38,127 bases of DNA from Planctomycetaceae bacterium (GTDB lineage Bacteria > Planctomycetota > Planctomycetia > Pirellulales > Pirellulaceae). The stretch is taken from contig JAJTFC010000080.1 in NCBI GenBank assembly GCA_021298315.1, positions 1 through 38,127 on the forward strand, in the 5' to 3' direction. Under the pieces are notes generated by a model that saw nothing but the letters and a program-made list of their open reading frames with translations, searched no databases and was not told where the DNA came from. Both the position numbers and the translations under genes were made by a program. The stretch's first letter is position 1, and every line of letters begins with the position of its first letter. Positions 34,457-38,127 of this stretch are shown piece after piece.

Positions 34457-35545
34457 ATGACTAGTACCCCCGCAGCCCCTTTGGGCCCACTTCCCTCCCT
34501 GGATTCGGTCCCCATCGACTCGATCCTGATGGTTTCCTTTGGAGGCCCCGAAGGCCCAGAGGACGTCATGCCGTTTTTGGAAAATGTACTCCGGGGAAAG
34601 AACGTGCCCCGCGAGAGAATGCTAGAAGTCGCCGAACACTACAACCATTTTGGAGGTGTAAGCCCCATCAATCAACAGTGCCGCGATTTGATAAGCGCCT
34701 TGCAAACGGAACTCAAAAAGCGAGGGATCGATCTGCCCATCTACTGGGGCAACCGCAACTGGCACCCGATGCTCACGAGCACCCTCGAAACGATGAAGCA
34801 AGATGGACGCAAGCGGGCGATCGCATTCTTTACCTCGATGTTCAGTTGCTACAGCGGCTGTCGTCAGTACCGTGAAAATATCGCCGCGGCCATGCTCCAA
34901 GCTGGATCCGATGCCCCGTTGGTTGAAAAAACCCGAATGGGATTCAACCACCCCAAGTTTATCGAGGCCCAATCCGATTGCTTGCGCAGTGCCCTGAGCC
35001 AAATCAGCCCAAAACTCCGAGCCTCGACTCGGGTACTGTTCTCGGCCCACAGCATCCCTAAATCGATGGCCGATCACTCGCGCTATGAACTGCAACTGCG
35101 TGAAGCGGCCCGATTGGTCTGCGAAACTGTAGGCCATGAGAGTTGGGAAGTCGTCTATCAAAGTCGGTCCGGCCCACCTCATCAACCTTGGCTCGAACCC
35201 GATGTGTGCGACCGTATCGAACAACTCCATACGGACTCGAGAATACAAAGTGTGATCGTCCAGCCCATCGGATTCGTCTCCGATCACATGGAAGTCCTCT
35301 ACGATCTCGATCAGGAAGCTGCCGACAAAGCCAAAGAACTCGGGATCGAGTTCGTGCGTGCTCCTTCGGTCGGCATCCACCCATCCTTTGTTTCCATGGC
35401 TGTCGATCTGATCGAAGAACGACTCACTGCCGGTACGCCTCGGCCCTGTGTTGGAAATTTAGGCTCGAGCCACGACATATGCCCCGTCGACTGCTGCTTA
35501 TACCCGCAACCCACAAGGCCTCCGGGTGCAGGCCGACCAGCTTGA
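34457..35545 (+). CDS. hemH: Ferrochelatase (coproporphyrin-type) with C-terminal cysteine cluster
   Basis: This enzyme inserts ferrous iron into the porphyrin at the end of haem synthesis. Diagnostic parts are LMVSFGGPEGPEDVMPFL, HYNHFGGVSPINQQ, YWGNRNWHP, SCYSGCRQYREN, the catalytic histidine in FSAHSIP (H198), SRSGPPHQPWLEPDV, and E279 in GFVSDHMEVLYDLD. The wording is closest to actinobacterial-type enzymes, several of which use coproporphyrin III. The C-terminus holds C331, C342, C346 and C347 (ICPVDCC), which could bind a [2Fe-2S] cluster as described for some bacterial ferrochelatases. The 362-residue length fits. The several cytochrome-type proteins in the window would need its product. 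Confidence 0.94.
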   Translation: MTSTPAAPLGPLPSLDSVPIDSILMVSFGGPEGPEDVMPFLENVLRGKNVPRERMLEVAEHYNHFGGVSPINQQCRDLISALQTELKKRGIDLPIYWGNRNWHPMLTSTLETMKQDGRKRAIAFFTSMFSCYSGCRQYRENIAAAMLQAGSDAPLVEKTRMGFNHPKFIEAQSDCLRSALSQISPKLRASTRVLFSAHSIPKSMADHSRYELQLREAARLVCETVGHESWEVVYQSRSGPPHQPWLEPDVCDRIEQLHTDSRIQSVIVQPIGFVSDHMEVLYDLDQEAADKAKELGIEFVRAPSVGIHPSFVSMAVDLIEERLTAGTPRPCVGNLGSSHDICPVDCCLYPQPTRPPGAGRPA

Positions 35546-35635
35546 GCCATAAGATCCACCCACATAACGATGCCCTCGTTTCGGCGAACCTTTAAAGAAT
35601 CCTAAATCCTTCCTTACCCACCTTCCCACTTCGAA

Positions 35636-38127
35636 ATGTTTCAGAACACTGCAACGATCGCTCTTCCTGTTCTCCGTCGCCGGTTCGCACTGTTTCAACT
35701 GGCCTTCATGATCGCAATCGGTTCGATGAGCCTGAGTGCCCTTGGGCAATCGCCTCAGCCGATTCGCGCTCTGCTGATTGTTGGAGGTTGTTGCCATGAC
35801 TACGACAGCCAAAAGCAGATCATTAAACAAGGACTCGAGCAATCCGCACACATCGAAGTAACCGTCATACACCAAGGTGGGACGGGGACCAAGGCGGAGA
35901 TCGAATTGTATCGAGACCCGAAATGGGCAGATCGTTTCGATGTGATCCTTCACGATGAGTGTTTTTCGGACGACAAGGATCCGCAGTGGTTGGCTCGAAT
36001 CCTCGAACCTCACCGCAAGGGTAAGCCGGGTGTTGTCATCCACTGTGCGATGCACTGCTATCGGATCGGAAACGATGACTGGTTCGAGTTCTGCGGAGTG
36101 ACAAGCCGTGGACACGGACCTCATTATCCCCACGAAGTCAGGAATGTGTTTGCAACTCATCCGATCATGGAAGGCTTCGGTGCCGCTTGGGCTAACCCTG
36201 CCGGCGAGCTCTATCGCATCGAACGCTTTTGGCCTTCCGCTACTGCACTGGCCACATCCAAAGATCGTGAGAATGGGCAAGACCAAGTCTGCGTGTGGAC
36301 CAACGATTACCGTGGAACCAAAGTTTTCGGAACCACCTTAGGTCACCACAATGAGACTGTCGACTCGCCCGAGTTCATAGGGATGCTCACCCGAGGAACA
36401 CTTTGGGCAGCCGGCAAGCTTTCTCCTGAGTACCTCAAGCCGACTCCGAAACGACTCGAACGTGAGAATTTAGCACTCGGACGCAAGGTCACTGCTTCCT
36501 CCGAACAAAAAGACCAAAACAACTTGCTGGAGTATGCCGTCGATGGCAAGCGAGCTACCCGTTGGTGTGCAAGTGGCGGAAATTACCCTCAATGGATCCA
36601 AGTCGATCTTGGAAAGGCACATGAGATTCACGGCGTGGGAATCGACTGGGAGAGCGATCAAGCACGCTACCGTTACACCGTTGAAACGTCGTTGGATGGA
36701 GAAAAATACCAAACCATCGCGAGGTCTGCCGAGGAAGGTTCGTCCGGCAAAGAAGCCGAATACTCGATCGATCCAGGGATGGTTCGGTACGTTCGGATTG
36801 CATGCCTTGGTGCCTCCCCAGGATCCTGGGCCAGTATCCGAGAGCTGAAAGTTTATGGCGGAGCCACCAAAGAGGTATCTTTCGAAGATGCGAAAGTTTT
36901 GAAGGAGCGAGAGTTGCTCGGAGAGTGCAAACTGCCCGAGGGTTTCGAAGCCACCTTGTTCGCTTACCCTCCAGCGGTGAACTATCCGGTGTTCGTGGCT
37001 GCCGCTCCAGACGGCACGCTGTTTGTCTCAAGTGACAAAAATGGTTCTCTCGATCGCGAGCTCAAGCGTGGATCGATCATTCGCTTGAAGGATCTGGATG
37101 GTGATGGACGTTCCGATCAATCGAACTTGTACGTCGACAATGTCGACTCTCCGCGAGGCCTCGTGTGGGACCACGATCGATTGTATGTCTTGCACCCACC
37201 CCATTTGAGCGCCTTTATTGACGAAAACAACGATGGTGTCTCCGATCGCCAAGAGATCCTCGTTAAAGACATCGCTTTTGGATTCAAGGACCGTCCGGCG
37301 GATCACACCAGCAACGGCGTAACGATGGGGATTGATGGCTGGTTGTATCTTGCGATCGGTGACTTTGGTTTCATGAACGCCGTTGGTAGCGATGGCCGTA
37401 AGCTTCAGTTCCGAGGGGGTGGGGTTGTTCGAGTTCGTCCCGATGGAACCGGCATGGAACTCTACAGTCAAGGGACTCGGAACATTCTCGAAGTTGCCAT
37501 GGATCCACTACTGAGAGGCTATGCCCGCGACAACACGAATGATGGAGGTGGCTGGGATGTGCGTATGCATCACTTCAGCGGCGGAGAGGATCATGGCTAT
37601 CCCCGTAAATACATTAACTTTCCAAAAGAGATCGTCCCACCGCTAGCCGATTACGGTGGAGGTTCCGGTTGTGGAGCTTTGTTCCTCGACGAACCGGGCT
37701 GGCCCAAGGAACTAAACGATTGCATCTACACGGCCGATTGGGGACGTCAGATGATCTTCTCTCACCGAGTCGAACCAAAAGGTGCGAGCGTCGGCATCGA
37801 TCAGCGAGAGTTTTTGGGGATCGAAAGAGCCACGGATTTGGATGTGGATGCAAACTCGAACGTCTATGCATCGAGTTGGAAGGGTGCGACGTTTACTTAT
37901 GCGGGCGAGAACGTTGGGTACATTGTGCATCTGCGCCCCAAAGGCTACCAGCCAGAGCCTTTGCCAAAGCTCGATTTGAACGTTGTATCCGGCTGGCTTG
38001 ATCTCATTAAATCCGACAGCCATCGTCGACGGATCGAGGGTCAGCGTGGACTCGTGCGCTACGCGGCGGGGCATCCGAGTGAAATGAACAAGCTTGCCGA
38101 TACCCTGTTTCAACTCGCGAATTCCGA
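35636..38127 (+). CDS. ThuA domain-discoidin domain-PVC-type dehydrogenase fusion (3' end outside window)
   Basis: The frame is open from the ATG at 35636 to the right edge (830 codons) without a stop. After a signal peptide (FALFQLAFMIAIGSMSLSALGQ, in part) comes a ThuA-like domain, about residues 45-265: RALLIVGGCCHDYDSQ, GVVIHCAMHCYR, GVTSRGHGPHYPHEV and THPIMEGFG. Residues about 275-408 form an F5/8 type C (discoidin-like) carbohydrate-binding domain (ALGRKVTASSE, ATRWCASGGNYPQWIQVDLG, VRYVRIACLG). From about 432 a PVC-type membrane-bound dehydrogenase propeller starts (CKLPEGFEATLFA, GSIIRLKDLDGDGRSDQ, SNGVTMGIDGWLYLAIGD, GGWDVRMHHFSGGEDHGYPR). HEAT repeats and a CxxCH haem domain are expected beyond the edge but not seen. 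It probably acts on sugars in the periplasm. Confidence 0.9.
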   Translation, partial: MFQNTATIALPVLRRRFALFQLAFMIAIGSMSLSALGQSPQPIRALLIVGGCCHDYDSQKQIIKQGLEQSAHIEVTVIHQGGTGTKAEIELYRDPKWADRFDVILHDECFSDDKDPQWLARILEPHRKGKPGVVIHCAMHCYRIGNDDWFEFCGVTSRGHGPHYPHEVRNVFATHPIMEGFGAAWANPAGELYRIERFWPSATALATSKDRENGQDQVCVWTNDYRGTKVFGTTLGHHNETVDSPEFIGMLTRGTLWAAGKLSPEYLKPTPKRLERENLALGRKVTASSEQKDQNNLLEYAVDGKRATRWCASGGNYPQWIQVDLGKAHEIHGVGIDWESDQARYRYTVETSLDGEKYQTIARSAEEGSSGKEAEYSIDPGMVRYVRIACLGASPGSWASIRELKVYGGATKEVSFEDAKVLKERELLGECKLPEGFEATLFAYPPAVNYPVFVAAAPDGTLFVSSDKNGSLDRELKRGSIIRLKDLDGDGRSDQSNLYVDNVDSPRGLVWDHDRLYVLHPPHLSAFIDENNDGVSDRQEILVKDIAFGFKDRPADHTSNGVTMGIDGWLYLAIGDFGFMNAVGSDGRKLQFRGGGVVRVRPDGTGMELYSQGTRNILEVAMDPLLRGYARDNTNDGGGWDVRMHHFSGGEDHGYPRKYINFPKEIVPPLADYGGGSGCGALFLDEPGWPKELNDCIYTADWGRQMIFSHRVEPKGASVGIDQREFLGIERATDLDVDANSNVYASSWKGATFTYAGENVGYIVHLRPKGYQPEPLPKLDLNVVSGWLDLIKSDSHRRRIEGQRGLVRYAAGHPSEMNKLADTLFQLANS

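Noticed and set aside
34622..35380. 252-residue minus-strand frame opposite the ferrochelatase gene
   Set aside because: The plus strand encodes an unmistakable ferrochelatase; the antisense frame has no recognisable features.
35498..36286. 262-residue minus-strand frame
   Set aside because: It lies opposite the ThuA domain, which is clearly coding on the plus strand.

Overview
The window looks like chromosome from a planctomycete, most likely a Pirellulaceae (Rhodopirellula/Pirellula-like) bacterium of moderate GC. The grounds are the family mix: PVC-type dehydrogenase/haem (CxxCH) proteins, a DUF1559 pseudopilin with an H-X9-DG motif, PEP-CTERM proteins, a sulfatase-like protein, secreted carboxypeptidase-regulatory-like proteins and squalene-cyclase-like repeat proteins. 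I infer the taxon from gene content; no rRNA is present. I found no tRNA, CRISPR array, phage gene or transposase.

Layout. 1-4270 (+): 3' part of a POT/PTR peptide transporter, an OPT-family oligopeptide transporter and a small membrane protein with an HExxH motif, apparently one transcription unit for peptide uptake. 4267-7669 (-): an NHL-type beta-propeller protein, a catalytically degenerate sulfatase-like protein and an RlmI-like rRNA methyltransferase. 7858-8936 (-): a secreted protein with two carboxypeptidase-regulatory-like domains whose glycine-rich end lies in another frame (apparent frameshift). 9285-10187 (+): a sugar-phosphate isomerase/epimerase-like TIM barrel. 10379-11814 (+): two overlapping PEP-CTERM genes, facing a squalene-cyclase-like repeat protein (-). 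13070-14511: queG (+) facing a DUF971 gene (-). 14649-17754 (+): GDP-fucose synthase and two tandem GDP-mannose 4,6-dehydratase-type genes, a GDP-deoxyhexose module. 17786-19939 (-): rplS followed after 18 bases by a YVTN-propeller/dihaem cytochrome.

20181-28358 (+) encodes four secreted proteins: a very large fusion of a neutral-ceramidase-like domain with a PVC dehydrogenase, HEAT-like region and cytochrome c; a second ceramidase-like protein whose start overlaps the end of the first; a GH16 beta-glucanase; and a purple-acid-phosphatase-like enzyme. A tandem array of 116-bp, REPIN-like palindromic units (28406-28922) and two strong hairpins follow, one of them a terminator for the opposing DUF1559/lipoprotein pair (29072-30595, -).

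30801-32096 (-) is a second squalene-cyclase-like protein, here with a single CxxCH haem motif. A 12-copy, 9-bp minisatellite (32181-32288) lies between it and a third PEP-CTERM gene. A YihY/BrkB membrane protein (-), a ferrochelatase with a C-terminal cysteine cluster (+) and a ThuA-discoidin-PVC dehydrogenase gene that runs off the right edge close the window.

Most products carry signal peptides, lipoboxes or sorting tags, so the region mainly equips the cell envelope. No single unmistakable new system stands out. The best leads are the ceramidase-dehydrogenase fusion with its overlapping homologue, the REPIN-like array, the frameshifted glycine-rich protein, the minisatellite in a divergent promoter region, and the cyclase-like fold carrying a haem site.
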